A stretch of 64,000 nucleotides of DNA from Curtobacterium sp. BH-2-1-1 (GTDB lineage: Bacteria > Actinomycetota > Actinomycetes > Actinomycetales > Microbacteriaceae): contig NZ_CP017580.1 in NCBI RefSeq assembly GCF_001806325.1, forward strand, positions 3,162,001 through 3,226,000, read 5' to 3'. Every line of letters begins with the position of its first letter. Positions within the stretch are counted from its first letter, which is position 1. The notes beneath the pieces are model-generated. The model was not told the DNA's origin, did no database searches, and saw nothing but the letters and a program-made list of their open reading frames with translations. Positions 41,892-49,791 of this stretch are shown in pieces. Position numbers and translations under genes: made by a program.

Positions 41892-42728
41892 CTATCCGCG
41901 CGTCGGCCGCTGCGACGGGCGCGCGGGCGCCACCACGACGGGGTGGCGGCCCGCCTCGTCCACAGCGTCGGACGGGAGGCGCGGATCGCCTCCCAGGATC
42001 TGCACGCGGTCGTCGCCGTGTCGCTCCCAGAACGCGGCCGTCCAGGCGCAGAGGGCTCCGTCGAGCAGGTCCTCCCGGTGCTTGTGCGTCGGCCCGTGGA
42101 TCCCGGAGGGCTCGGCGAGCGCCCGGGTGAGCGGATGCGTGTCGAGCCGGAGCGGAGGGTCCAGCGGCGTCTCGCGCAGCCGACGCACGAGCTCGTCGAA
42201 CGCCTCCGCCCGTCGTGCCCGGGCCGTCGCCGGCGCGACGTGCAGGTCGAGACGCTTGTACCGCGGCCGCTCGACGTCGTAGCCGAGCTCCTCGACCCCG
42301 ACGAGGGTCGTGTACGGGTAGCACTCGAACACCGCCGGACCGGTGCGCTCCCGCATCGCCGCCGTCGACGACACGTACCCGACGCCCAGGGCCGTCAGCC
42401 GCTCGAGCAGTCGGGCCCCGGCGCTCGCCGCCGACGCGAGGTTCGTCGGGTTCGCCGCGACCTTCCACCGGCCGTAGCGCTGTCCCACCTGCCGTTCGGC
42501 CTCGCGGATGCCGGTCGGGTTCGTCACGACGAGCGAGGCGTCCACGGCGATGAGGGAGCGCTCGCCGAGGTGTCCGGCGATCCAGTCGGTGACGGCGTCG
42601 ACGCCCCGGGCACAGCCGGCGTCGGTGACCGCTCCGTCGGGGTCCATCGCGACGAGTCCGGTCTCGTTCGGTGCGCGGGTCGCGGTGCCGAGTCCCCATG
42701 CCAGGTCCACCCCGAGGTACGCGTTCAC
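41892..42728 (-). CDS. DUF429 domain protein
   Basis: The start is GTG 42728 (VNAYLGVDLAWG). The 278-aa protein has the RNase H-like DUF429 features: GVDLAWG, LIAVDASLVVTNPTGIREAERQVG (key block AVDASLVVTNPTGIREAE), FECYPYTTLVG, KHREDLLDGALCAWTA. Acidic residues in the right order suggest a predicted nuclease. It is probably the first gene upstream of the glycosyltransferase, 9 nt apart. Confidence 0.88.
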   Translation of the reverse strand: MNAYLGVDLAWGLGTATRAPNETGLVAMDPDGAVTDAGCARGVDAVTDWIAGHLGERSLIAVDASLVVTNPTGIREAERQVGQRYGRWKVAANPTNLASAASAGARLLERLTALGVGYVSSTAAMRERTGPAVFECYPYTTLVGVEELGYDVERPRYKRLDLHVAPATARARRAEAFDELVRRLRETPLDPPLRLDTHPLTRALAEPSGIHGPTHKHREDLLDGALCAWTAAFWERHGDDRVQILGGDPRLPSDAVDEAGRHPVVVAPARPSQRPTRG

Positions 42729-42850
42729 CCGTCCATCGTGCACCCGGCGGCATGGTGTCCCCGCAGCGCGGCGATCCCGTTCTGGGGGTACGGGTGGTGT
42801 GTCCCCTTCCCGCAAACTCGGACGTCGGATCGATCGGAGAGGGACTCGAG

Positions 42851-43528
42851 ATGCGCTGGGGAACGATGACGACCAAGGCGAGGGCCACCCTGGTGGTGGC
42901 GATCGCTGCAGTCGTGTGGGTGGGCGGGGTGGGTTCCGCCGGAGCGCTGGTGAGCGCGGCGGTGTCGAACGCGCCCGCTGCCGGTCCCTCTGCGACGGCC
43001 GAGGCGCAACGCTTCGTGCAGACGCCCGCGCCGAGCCGCACGACCGAGCCGACCCGGACGCCGACCGCCATCCCGACGCCGGAGACCGTCGTCACCGAGG
43101 TCTCCGAACGGACGGACGTCCCGTTCGCGCGGACGACAGTCGAGGACGCGACGCTGCCGAAGGACGAGTCGCACGTCACGACCGCAGGGGTCATGGGCGC
43201 GAAGACCACCGTCTACCGGGTCACGACGGTCGATGGTGTCGAAACGAAGCGGGAGCAGGTTCGCGAAGCACTGAACCGGGCTCCCGTCACCGAGGTCACC
43301 ACAGTCGGCACGTACGTCGCGCCCGCCCCTGTGACCGCCCCGGTGCCCGCCCAGCAGGCTCCTGCCGCACCAGCACCGTCGACCCAGCAGCAGGGCCTGA
43401 TCACGCCGGGCGCGTTCTGCGCCGACGCGCAGAACGGCGCTGTGGCCCAGGCGGCGAACGGGCGTTCGTACCAGTGTGGCGGCAAGGGGCCGGACGCGAA
43501 CGGCCACCTGCACTGGAACACGATGTAG
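42851..43528 (+). CDS. G5-domain secreted or membrane-linked protein
   Basis: The 225-aa protein starts at ATG 42851 (an in-frame ATG at 42866 is an alternative). It has one N-terminal hydrophobic segment (about 12-36), a Thr/Pro-rich linker, and a G5 domain at about 83-155 (TEVSERTDVPFARTTVEDATLPKDES, key block RTDVPFARTTVEDATLP; TTAGVMGAKTTVYRVT). A C-terminal CADAQNGAVAQAANGRSYQCGGKGPDANGHLHW region has two Cys (key block GRSYQCGGKGPDANGHLHW). G5 domains bind cell-wall polysaccharide, so a wall-associated role is likely. Confidence 0.85.
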   Translation: MRWGTMTTKARATLVVAIAAVVWVGGVGSAGALVSAAVSNAPAAGPSATAEAQRFVQTPAPSRTTEPTRTPTAIPTPETVVTEVSERTDVPFARTTVEDATLPKDESHVTTAGVMGAKTTVYRVTTVDGVETKREQVREALNRAPVTEVTTVGTYVAPAPVTAPVPAQQAPAAPAPSTQQQGLITPGAFCADAQNGAVAQAANGRSYQCGGKGPDANGHLHWNTM

Positions 43529-43560
43529 CCGGACCTGGCGCGCCCTGCCAGCGGCCCGTG

Positions 43561-43566
43561 TACGGT
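43561..43566 (+). promoter_or_regulatory. -10 box (TACGGT), leaderless pattern
   Basis: TACGGT ends 7 nt before the ATG of the polymerase gene at 43574. Confidence 0.4.
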
Positions 43567-43573
43567 CCGCTGC

Positions 43574-44593
43574 ATGGCGAGCGAAGCGACGACGCTGACG
43601 GTCCCGGGGCCGGACGGCGACCGGGAGGTCCGGATCAGCAGCCCCTCCCGCGTGCTCTGGCCCGAGCCCGGCATCACGAAGCTCGACCTGGCGGAGTACC
43701 TCGTCGCCGTCGGCGACGCGTTCGTCCGGGCCAACGGCGACCGCCCGATCTCGCTGCAGCGGTTCCCGGGCGGCGTCGACGGCGAGCAGTTCTTCTCGAA
43801 GAACCCGCCGAAGGGCGCGCCCGAGTACGTCCGCGCGGTCACGGTCACCTACCCGAGCGGCCGGCAGCACCCGCAGCTCGTGGTGGACGAGCCGGCCGTC
43901 GCGGTGTGGGCCGCGCAGATGAACACCGTCGTGTTCCACCCGTGGGCCTCGCGCGCCGGGGACCCCGACCACCCTGATCAGCTCCGCATCGACCTCGACC
44001 CGCAGCCCGGCACCGACTTCCACGACACAGTCCCCGTCGCGCACGAGCTCCGGAAGGTGCTCGACGAGGTCGGGCTGACGGCGTGGATCAAGACGAGCGG
44101 GAACCGCGGGCTGCACGTCTTCGCGCCGATCCTGCCCGAGTACGAGTTCCTCGACGTCCGGCACGCGGTCATCGCCGCCGCACGCGAACTCGAGCGACGG
44201 ATGCCGGACCGGGTGACGACGGCGTGGTGGAAGGAGGAGCGCGGGGAGCGCGTCTTCGTCGACTTCAACCAGGCGAACCGCGACCGGACGATGGCCGGTG
44301 CCTACAGTCCCCGTGCCCTCGCGCACGCGGCCGTGTCGACGCCGATCGCGTGGGACGAACTCGACGACGCCGATCCCACGGCGTTCACGATCCGGTCGGT
44401 GCCGGAGCGGCTGCGGACCGCGGGCGACCCGTGGCAGGCGATGCACGACGAGCCCGCGAGCATCGCACCGCTGCTGGCGTGGTGGGAGCGCGACCTGGAG
44501 AACGGCGAGGGCGAGCTGCCCTTCCCGCCGGACTTCCCGAAGATGCCGGGGGAGCCGCCGCGCGTGCAGCCGTCACGCGCGAAGAAGGCCTGA
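43574..44593 (+). CDS. LigD-type primase/polymerase domain protein (NHEJ)
   Basis: The 339-aa protein is a stand-alone PolDom: SRVLWPEPGITKLDLAEYL, RFPGGVDGEQFFSKNPP, NTVVFHPWASRAGDPDHPDQLRIDLDPQPG (key block PDQLRIDLDPQPG with catalytic Asp pair), TSGNRGLHVF, FVDFNQANRDRT. These are the AEP active-site and nucleotide-binding motifs. It fills gaps with NTPs during non-homologous end joining. The matching ATP ligase is separate at 44825 on the other strand, so the NHEJ enzymes are split. No Ku gene is in the window. Confidence 0.92.
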   Translation: MASEATTLTVPGPDGDREVRISSPSRVLWPEPGITKLDLAEYLVAVGDAFVRANGDRPISLQRFPGGVDGEQFFSKNPPKGAPEYVRAVTVTYPSGRQHPQLVVDEPAVAVWAAQMNTVVFHPWASRAGDPDHPDQLRIDLDPQPGTDFHDTVPVAHELRKVLDEVGLTAWIKTSGNRGLHVFAPILPEYEFLDVRHAVIAAARELERRMPDRVTTAWWKEERGERVFVDFNQANRDRTMAGAYSPRALAHAAVSTPIAWDELDDADPTAFTIRSVPERLRTAGDPWQAMHDEPASIAPLLAWWERDLENGEGELPFPPDFPKMPGEPPRVQPSRAKKA

Positions 44594-44598
44594 ACGGG

Positions 44599-44742
44599 TC
44601 AGACGGCGGCGCAGCCCTCGGCGCGGCCCTCGGGCTCGGCGACGCGCGTGGTGTGCGTCGGGAGCGAGACGCTCGCCGTGTGCAGGCGCGTCAGCCGGGA
44701 CCAGGTCCCGCGGTGGGCGTCGCTGATGCCGTCGATGATCAT
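44599..44742 (-). CDS. 47-aa protein behind an operator-bearing promoter
   Basis: ATG 44742 (MIIDGISDAHRGTWSRLTRL...) follows a GGGAG ribosome site by 6 nt. The product is basic in the middle and has no hydrophobic segment. Coding support is modest because of its length. However, the promoter at 44786-44814 is unusually good and points straight at it. It ends 6 bp before the polymerase-gene stop in the opposite orientation. No family is recognised. Confidence 0.6.
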   Translation of the reverse strand: MIIDGISDAHRGTWSRLTRLHTASVSLPTHTTRVAEPEGRAEGCAAV

Positions 44743-44762
44743 GTCCCGCTCCCGTCTGCTCG

Positions 44763-44780
44763 ATGCGGATGCATCCGCAT
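44763..44780. promoter_or_regulatory. perfect 18-bp palindrome at the transcription start
   Basis: ATGCGGATGCATCCGCAT is self-complementary throughout. It lies 6 bp downstream of the -10 of the minus-strand promoter, at the expected start of the 47-aa gene transcript. It could be a second operator or a leader stem. Confidence 0.75.
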
Positions 44781-44785
44781 GGAAG

Positions 44786-44814
44786 AAGTTACCTAGTTAG
44801 CCTAACTACATCAA
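44786..44814 (-). promoter_or_regulatory. promoter with embedded DtxR/IdeR-like palindrome
   Basis: Minus strand: -35 TTGATG (44809-44814), 17-bp spacer, -10 TAACTT (44786-44791). The spacer contains a 15-bp palindrome TAGTTAGCCTAACTA (44794-44808) sharing GTTAGCCTAAC with the DtxR/IdeR consensus TTAGGTTAGCCTAACCTAA. A repressor bound there would cover both elements. The match is partial, so another repressor family is possible. Confidence 0.65.
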
Positions 44815-44824
44815 TCGTCGAGCG

Positions 44825-45874
44825 TCAATCGGACAGCAGCACGTTGTCGAGGTCGTACGCCGCCGGGACCTCGAGCTGGTCGAAGCCGCACGAGGCGGCC
44901 TCGCGGTCGGGACGCCACCGCTCGAACTGGACCGTGTGCCGGAACCGGTCGCCCTCCATCTGGTCGTACCGCACCTCCAGGACCAGCGACGGCGCCAGCC
45001 GGACGAACGACGTGTCGCGACCCGACGAGAACCGCGAGCGTTCCCCGTCACCGGTGACGGGCCTCCCGTCCGCATCCCGGAGGACCACCCGGTCGAGCTC
45101 GTCCACCAACTCGACCCGTCTCTTGTCGGAGAAGGCGGACACGCCGCCCACCTGCCGGAGCTCGCCGTCGTCGCCGTACAACCCGACGAGCAGCGAGCCG
45201 ACGCCGGTCCCGCTCTTGTGCACGCGGTACCCGATCGCGACGACGTCGGCCGTGCGGTGGTGCTTGACCTTGAGCATGGTGCGCTTGTTCGGCTCGTACG
45301 GCTTCGCCCGGGGCTTCGCGACGACACCGTCGAGCCCGGCGCCCTCGAACGTGGTCAGCCACTCGCGGGCGAGGTCGACGTCGAGCGTGGTGCGCGTGAC
45401 GAACAGCGGGTCGGACATGTCCTGCGACAGCGTGTCCAGGCGCGACCGACGCTCGTCGAACGGCCGGTCCAGGAGATCCGTGCCGTCCACCGCGAGCAGG
45501 TCGAACGCCACGAACTGCGCGGGGGTCTCGGCGCTGAGCTTCGCGATCCGCGAGGCCGCGGGGTGGATCCGCTGCGACAGCGCCTCCCAGTCGAGCCGTT
45601 CCGCGCCGGCGTCCCCGGAGCGCAGGATCACCTCGCCGTCGAGGACCACGGGGTGCTCGCGGCCGCCGAACTGTGCGCGGAAGGCCTCGACGAGCTCGGG
45701 GAAGTACCGGGTGAGGGGCTTCGCACCGCGGCTGCCGATCTCCACGTCGTCGCCGTCGATGGTCACGATGCCGCGGAACCCGTCCCACTTCGGCTCGTAC
45801 CGGAGTCCGCCGCGCACGCTGTCGGGTTCGGGGACGGTGGGGACGGCCTTGGCGAGCATCGGTGCGATCTCCAT
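44825..45874 (-). CDS. ATP-dependent DNA ligase (LigC/LigD-ligase type)
   Basis: The 349-aa ligase has motif I YEPKWDGFRGI (adenylated Lys), motif III VVLDGEVIL, motif IV LDGVVAKP, motif V MLKVKHHRTADVVAIGYR and an OB-fold C-terminus. It seals nicks or breaks with ATP. It lies opposite the LigD-type polymerase, with which it probably forms an NHEJ pair. The start is ATG 45874. It resembles mycobacterial LigC in size. Confidence 0.93.
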   Translation of the reverse strand: MEIAPMLAKAVPTVPEPDSVRGGLRYEPKWDGFRGIVTIDGDDVEIGSRGAKPLTRYFPELVEAFRAQFGGREHPVVLDGEVILRSGDAGAERLDWEALSQRIHPAASRIAKLSAETPAQFVAFDLLAVDGTDLLDRPFDERRSRLDTLSQDMSDPLFVTRTTLDVDLAREWLTTFEGAGLDGVVAKPRAKPYEPNKRTMLKVKHHRTADVVAIGYRVHKSGTGVGSLLVGLYGDDGELRQVGGVSAFSDKRRVELVDELDRVVLRDADGRPVTGDGERSRFSSGRDTSFVRLAPSLVLEVRYDQMEGDRFRHTVQFERWRPDREAASCGFDQLEVPAAYDLDNVLLSD

Positions 45875-45942
45875 GGGTCCTGTCTACTCGGGCGGCCGCG
45901 TCCGTCCGGCAGGTGTCGGTCCGTCGTCCGGTGGCCGTGGCC

Positions 45943-45962
45943 CTGGAGGCGCGGCTCGCCCC
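45943..45962 (-). repeat. dispersed 20-nt repeat, copy 3
   Basis: Reverse complement of the sequence at 17868 and 34829. It is in the divergent promoter region of the ligase and MBL-fold genes. Confidence 0.8.
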
Positions 45963-45982
45963 GGTCGCGACGGGCACCTCGG

Positions 45983-45988
45983 TAGAGT
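45983..45988 (+). promoter_or_regulatory. -10 box (TAGAGT), leaderless pattern
   Basis: TAGAGT ends 6 nt before the GTG start at 45995; no ribosome site is present. Confidence 0.45.
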
Positions 45989-45994
45989 GGTCGC

Positions 45995-47038
45995 GTGACG
46001 ACCGTGCCCCCGCCGGCAGCGCCGGCACCGGAACCGATCAGCCCCGTGCAGGCCGCCGCGCTCCGCGACGGCGTCCTGCCGCCAGTCGAGGAGATCCGCC
46101 CGGGCATCTGGACCCTCGCCGTGCCCTTCCGCTTCGGGGTGCCCAACGCGACGCTCGTGTACGTCGTCGAGGGCTCCGACGGCTCGCTCGCGCTGATCGA
46201 CCCCGGGTGGACCGCCGACGGCGGTCTCGACGTGCTCCGCGACGGCCTCACGGCGATCGGGCGGTCGCTCGACGACGTCGGGCTGGTCGTCGTGACGCAC
46301 CTGCACGCGGACCACCTCGGCGCCGCGGCGGCGATCCGACGGTCCACCGGCGCCCGGGTCGCCATGCACCGGCTCGAGGTCGAGGCGCTGCACCGGGAGC
46401 GGGCGGACGCCGCGGTGAACGACGCCGACATCGCGACGTGGGGACTGCCGGAGCACCTGCGCGCCGGCGTGGTCGAGGCCTGGGGGAGCGGACGACGGAT
46501 CGGGCTCGGTCGGACGGCGGAGCCCTTCGCGGACCTGCTGCTCGAAGACGGCGACGTGCTGCCGGTCGCCGGTCGGACGATCCGGACGCTGTGGACCCCC
46601 GGGCACACCGCCGGGCACTGCTGCTTCGTCGACGCGGAGGACGGCCTGCTGTTCACCGGCGACCACGTCCTGCCCCGCATCAACTCCGGGATCGGGCTCG
46701 GGGGCCGAACCGCCACGAACCCGCTCGGCGACTACCTAGCGTCACTCGGGCGGCTCGACGGCTACGCGGACCTCGAGGTGTGCCCCGGCCACGAGTACCG
46801 CTTCCGCGACGTCGTCGGTCGTGCCCGCACCCTGGCGCGGCACCGCGAGGAACGGTCGCGGCACGTCGCCGAGGCACTCGACGCCCTGTCCTCGCCGACG
46901 CTCTACGAGGTGGCGTCCCGGGTGCCGTTCAGCGGGGGCATCGAGTCGATGACGGGGTTCCTGCTCGCCAGTGCGCTGACGCAGACGGCGTTCCACGCGG
47001 CGCTGCTCGGTCGCGCGGACGAGGTCCGCCCCGCCTGA
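45995..47038 (+). CDS. MBL-fold metallo-hydrolase
   Basis: The 347-aa protein starts at GTG 45995. It has the metallo-beta-lactamase fold motifs VVVTHLHADHLGAAA (HxHxDH), TPGHTAGHCCFV, and LLFTGDHVLP (Asp), then a late CPGHEYRF His. Two zinc or iron ions are expected. Such proteins hydrolyse thioesters, lactones or glyoxalase-type substrates. The substrate is unknown. Single gene. Confidence 0.9.
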   Translation: MTTVPPPAAPAPEPISPVQAAALRDGVLPPVEEIRPGIWTLAVPFRFGVPNATLVYVVEGSDGSLALIDPGWTADGGLDVLRDGLTAIGRSLDDVGLVVVTHLHADHLGAAAAIRRSTGARVAMHRLEVEALHRERADAAVNDADIATWGLPEHLRAGVVEAWGSGRRIGLGRTAEPFADLLLEDGDVLPVAGRTIRTLWTPGHTAGHCCFVDAEDGLLFTGDHVLPRINSGIGLGGRTATNPLGDYLASLGRLDGYADLEVCPGHEYRFRDVVGRARTLARHREERSRHVAEALDALSSPTLYEVASRVPFSGGIESMTGFLLASALTQTAFHAALLGRADEVRPA

Positions 47039-47093
47039 CCCGGCCGGTCGCGGCGGCCTCGGCGGTTGGGCCGGTCGTACCGCCGAACGGCTT

Positions 47094-47156
47094 CGAACCA
47101 CGTTCCCGACGTCGAACCAGGCAGCGGCGGTGGTTCGACGTCGGATTCGTGGTTCG
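47094..47156. repeat. 63-bp hairpin, family A copy 1
   Basis: Arms 47094-47119 and 47131-47156 pair at about 23 of 26 positions around an 11-base loop. The right arm (TGGTTCGACGTCGGATTCG and onwards) differs at one base from that of the element at 57409. It lies between convergent genes (47038 and 47194), so it can terminate either transcript. Confidence 0.75.
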
Positions 47157-47193
47157 GTGAGGTGCGGGCCGCCGCGGCCGCCGGCGCCCCGCG

Positions 47194-47826
47194 TCAGCCG
47201 AGCGTCGCGGCGAGGCGCTCCAGCGTCGTCTTCGCGTCGGCGAACTCGGCGGCGGCGTGGTCGGCGAGCGGCGCGAGGTCGGGCAGCCGGTCCGCCAGGG
47301 TCGCACTCACGGTGATCGGGTACGGCTTCATGCCGAGCGCGGTCCCGAGGATGAGGTGCAGGACCGGGGAGCCGTGGTCCCAGCCCTCCGTCGGGGTCCC
47401 GGCGTCGTACGTGGCACCCCGGCTGACGACGGTGACGACCGGACGCCCGGCGAGCGGCTGCACGGCACCGGCGAGGACACCCGGCACGTGGATGCGGTCG
47501 ATCCACGCCTTGAGCGTCGACGGCACCGTGTAGTTGTAGAGCGGCGCGCCGACCACGACGACGTCGGCGCCGAGGAGTTCGTCGATCACCTCCTGCCGGA
47601 GCGCGTCGGCCTCGGGGGCCACGACCTCGTCATCCGTGCGGTCGGCGGCGGCCCAGTGCAGCGCCGAGGTCTCGAGGTGGGGGAGCTGGTCGACGTGCAG
47701 GTCGCGGCGGACGACCGTGTACTCCGGGCCACGTGCGCGCCAGGCGTCCGCGAAGGCCGCGGTGAGGGCGCGGGAGCGGGAGTGCGCGAGGTCGGCCGAG
47801 GAGTCGATGTGCAGGAGCGTGGGCAT
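47194..47826 (-). CDS. FMN-dependent NAD(P)H azoreductase-like flavoprotein
   Basis: The start is ATG 47826 (MPTLLHIDSSADLAHSRS). The 210-aa flavodoxin-like protein has LLHIDSS...SRSRALTAAF (phosphate loop), VVVGAPLYNYTVPSTLKAWIDRI (key block GAPLYNYTVPSTLKAWID) and VSRGATYDAG, matching AzoR. It probably reduces quinones or azo compounds with FMN and NAD(P)H. Confidence 0.9.
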   Translation of the reverse strand: MPTLLHIDSSADLAHSRSRALTAAFADAWRARGPEYTVVRRDLHVDQLPHLETSALHWAAADRTDDEVVAPEADALRQEVIDELLGADVVVVGAPLYNYTVPSTLKAWIDRIHVPGVLAGAVQPLAGRPVVTVVSRGATYDAGTPTEGWDHGSPVLHLILGTALGMKPYPITVSATLADRLPDLAPLADHAAAEFADAKTTLERLAATLG

Positions 47827-47910
47827 GGTCCCCACGCTACCGACCGACACCCGCCGGATGACGGGAACGGCCCCGCCGCGCCGGTGAGGGGCGAGGCGGG
47901 GCCGAGGTGG

Positions 47911-47950
47911 GCCTCCCGTCAGTCACGCGGGCACGCGACTGGCGGGAGGC
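47911..47950 (-). terminator. hairpin terminator of the first surface protein
   Basis: Arms 47911-47924 and 47937-47950 pair at 13 of 14 positions, 10 bp downstream of the stop at 47960. Confidence 0.65.
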
Positions 47951-47959
47951 GTCTGGGCG

Positions 47960-49591
47960 TCAGCGCTGGGCGTGACGGCGGCGCAGCGTGCGCACACCGA
48001 TCAGACCGGCGCCGGCGATGACGAGTGCGAGGGCCCAGGGGAGGGCACCCGTCGCGTCGGAACCGGTGTAGGCGAGCTGGCCCTTCGCGGTGGTGGGCGT
48101 GACGACGGCCACCGTCGGGGTGGTCGGACGCACGTCGACCGCGAACGAGAGCGGCTGCAGCGCGCCGCTCGCGACCGTGAGGGTGTGGATCGACGCGTGC
48201 GGGAACGTGACGCCGAAGACGCCCTGCCCCTCGGCACCGTTCTCCTCGTACGGCGCGACCACGTCGGTGGCGACGTTCGAGGTCACCGTCGGGACGAACG
48301 TGGGGTTGCCCTCGTCGTCGAAGTCCGACGCGTCGTTGCCGAAGCGGTCGACGGGCGAGCCCGACACGATGAGCGTGCCGCCCTGCGCCACGGTGGGACG
48401 GCCGGTCGGCGTGAGGGTGAGCTCCTCGGGGAAGCCGTCCTCGTCGGTCGACAGGTCGACGGTGTAGATCGAGCCGTCGGGCTGGATGAGCCAGATGCGC
48501 TTGTCCCGCGCGGTGATCGACTTCTCGTCGGTCGTGAACGCGGTGATGCCGAACGCGGCGGCGTGGTCGACGGTCAGCTCGACGTACTGCGTGGTCGAGA
48601 CGTCACCGCTCGTGGCCGTGACGGCGAAGTCGTAGAACGACGCGAGGGTGGCGGTGCCGCTCAGCTCGCCCGTGGTCGGGTCGAACGTGATGCCCTCGGG
48701 GAGCTGGTCGTCGACGGTGAAGTCGTCGTCCTCCTCGAAGCCGTACCCGATCGCGATGGAGTCCGCCTGCGACTTCGACTCGACGATCGAGTCGGCGGAG
48801 TCCTCCTCGTCGCCGTAATACCAGTCGAGTTTGTAGGTCGGCGCCGGGTACCCCTGGGCGCGGAACGTGTACGAGAACGGGTCACCGGCGGTGGCCTCGA
48901 GGGGCAGCACGTCGACGTCCGCCTCGGTGCCCTCGGTGATGGGCTTGCCGTCCGCGTCGACGAACACCGGGTCCTGCGTGATGACCGCAGAGGGGTCCGA
49001 GGTCACGGTCTCCTTGCCGCCGCCCGGCAGGTCGCCGGTCACGGTCACGACGAGCTGCTTGCCCGCCTCGGTCTGGTCGACCGTGAAGGTCTTGGTCTTG
49101 GCGATCGTCGTCGGCGTCGGGCCGGCGTCGGCTTCGGTCCAGACGTACTTGAACGAGCCGTCCTCGTCGAACCCGGTCGTGTCCGCCGTGAGCTGCGAGC
49201 CCACCTTGGTGTCGCCGGAGACGGTGACGGCGGGGTCGGCGGCCAGCGGCGTGACCGGTGCGTCCGTCGACGCGGCCGACGGCGTCTGGTTCCGTGCGGG
49301 AGCGGACGGTGCCGTGGTGCTCGTCGGCGTGCTCGTCGGCGCGTCCGTCGCGGTGTCGGTCGGCGCGTCCGTCGGTGCCGGGTCGGTCGGCGCGTCCGTC
49401 GGCGTGGTGTCCGTCGGCGCGTCGGTCGGCGTCGGGTCGGCCGGCGCGGTCTGCGTCGGGACCGACGTGTCGGCGCCCTCGGCGTGTGCTGCCGTCGCGG
49501 TCGCGATGCCGAGACCGGTCGTCAGCGCGATGAGCGCGGCGGTGGTCCCGAGCGCGCAGGCGCGTCGGACGGTGGAAGTGCTGCGGCGCAC
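47960..49591 (-). CDS. LAYTG-anchored surface protein with Ig-like (He_PIG) module
   Basis: The start is GTG 49591, preceded by GGGGGAA; longer frames are not coding. The 543-aa protein has a signal peptide (VRRSTSTVRRACALG... AHAEG), a long PTDAPTD-type Thr/Pro/Asp spacer, Ig-like repeats including LPEGITFDPTTGELSGTAT and LTVASGALQPLSF, and a C-terminal sorting signal (LAYTG, hydrophobic segment, RTLRRRHAQR). LAxTG is the class E sortase motif of high-GC Gram-positives. It is likely an adhesin or wall protein. Confidence 0.87.
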   Translation of the reverse strand: MRRSTSTVRRACALGTTAALIALTTGLGIATATAAHAEGADTSVPTQTAPADPTPTDAPTDTTPTDAPTDPAPTDAPTDTATDAPTSTPTSTTAPSAPARNQTPSAASTDAPVTPLAADPAVTVSGDTKVGSQLTADTTGFDEDGSFKYVWTEADAGPTPTTIAKTKTFTVDQTEAGKQLVVTVTGDLPGGGKETVTSDPSAVITQDPVFVDADGKPITEGTEADVDVLPLEATAGDPFSYTFRAQGYPAPTYKLDWYYGDEEDSADSIVESKSQADSIAIGYGFEEDDDFTVDDQLPEGITFDPTTGELSGTATLASFYDFAVTATSGDVSTTQYVELTVDHAAAFGITAFTTDEKSITARDKRIWLIQPDGSIYTVDLSTDEDGFPEELTLTPTGRPTVAQGGTLIVSGSPVDRFGNDASDFDDEGNPTFVPTVTSNVATDVVAPYEENGAEGQGVFGVTFPHASIHTLTVASGALQPLSFAVDVRPTTPTVAVVTPTTAKGQLAYTGSDATGALPWALALVIAGAGLIGVRTLRRRHAQR

Positions 49592-49740
49592 GTGTTCCCC
49601 CAGGTGTTCAGGTCCGGTCGGGTGCCGGATCGTAAGAATCTGCCGAGAATCCTCGGCCTGATCGGATCGTAGGGGTACGCGCGCGTGATCGGGAGCACCG
49701 AGCACGGAATGTGACCTGGGTTGGGGGTGAGTGCGGGAAA

Positions 49741-49776
49741 CCGCGGGTGGCGTGCTGCTCAGCGCGCCAGCCGCGG
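49741..49776 (-). terminator. hairpin terminator of the second surface protein
   Basis: Arms CCGCGGGTGGCG (49741-49752) and 49765-49776 pair at 11 of 12 positions, 15 bp after the stop at 49792. Confidence 0.6.
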
Positions 49777-49791
49777 CTCCCCGTGGTCGAC

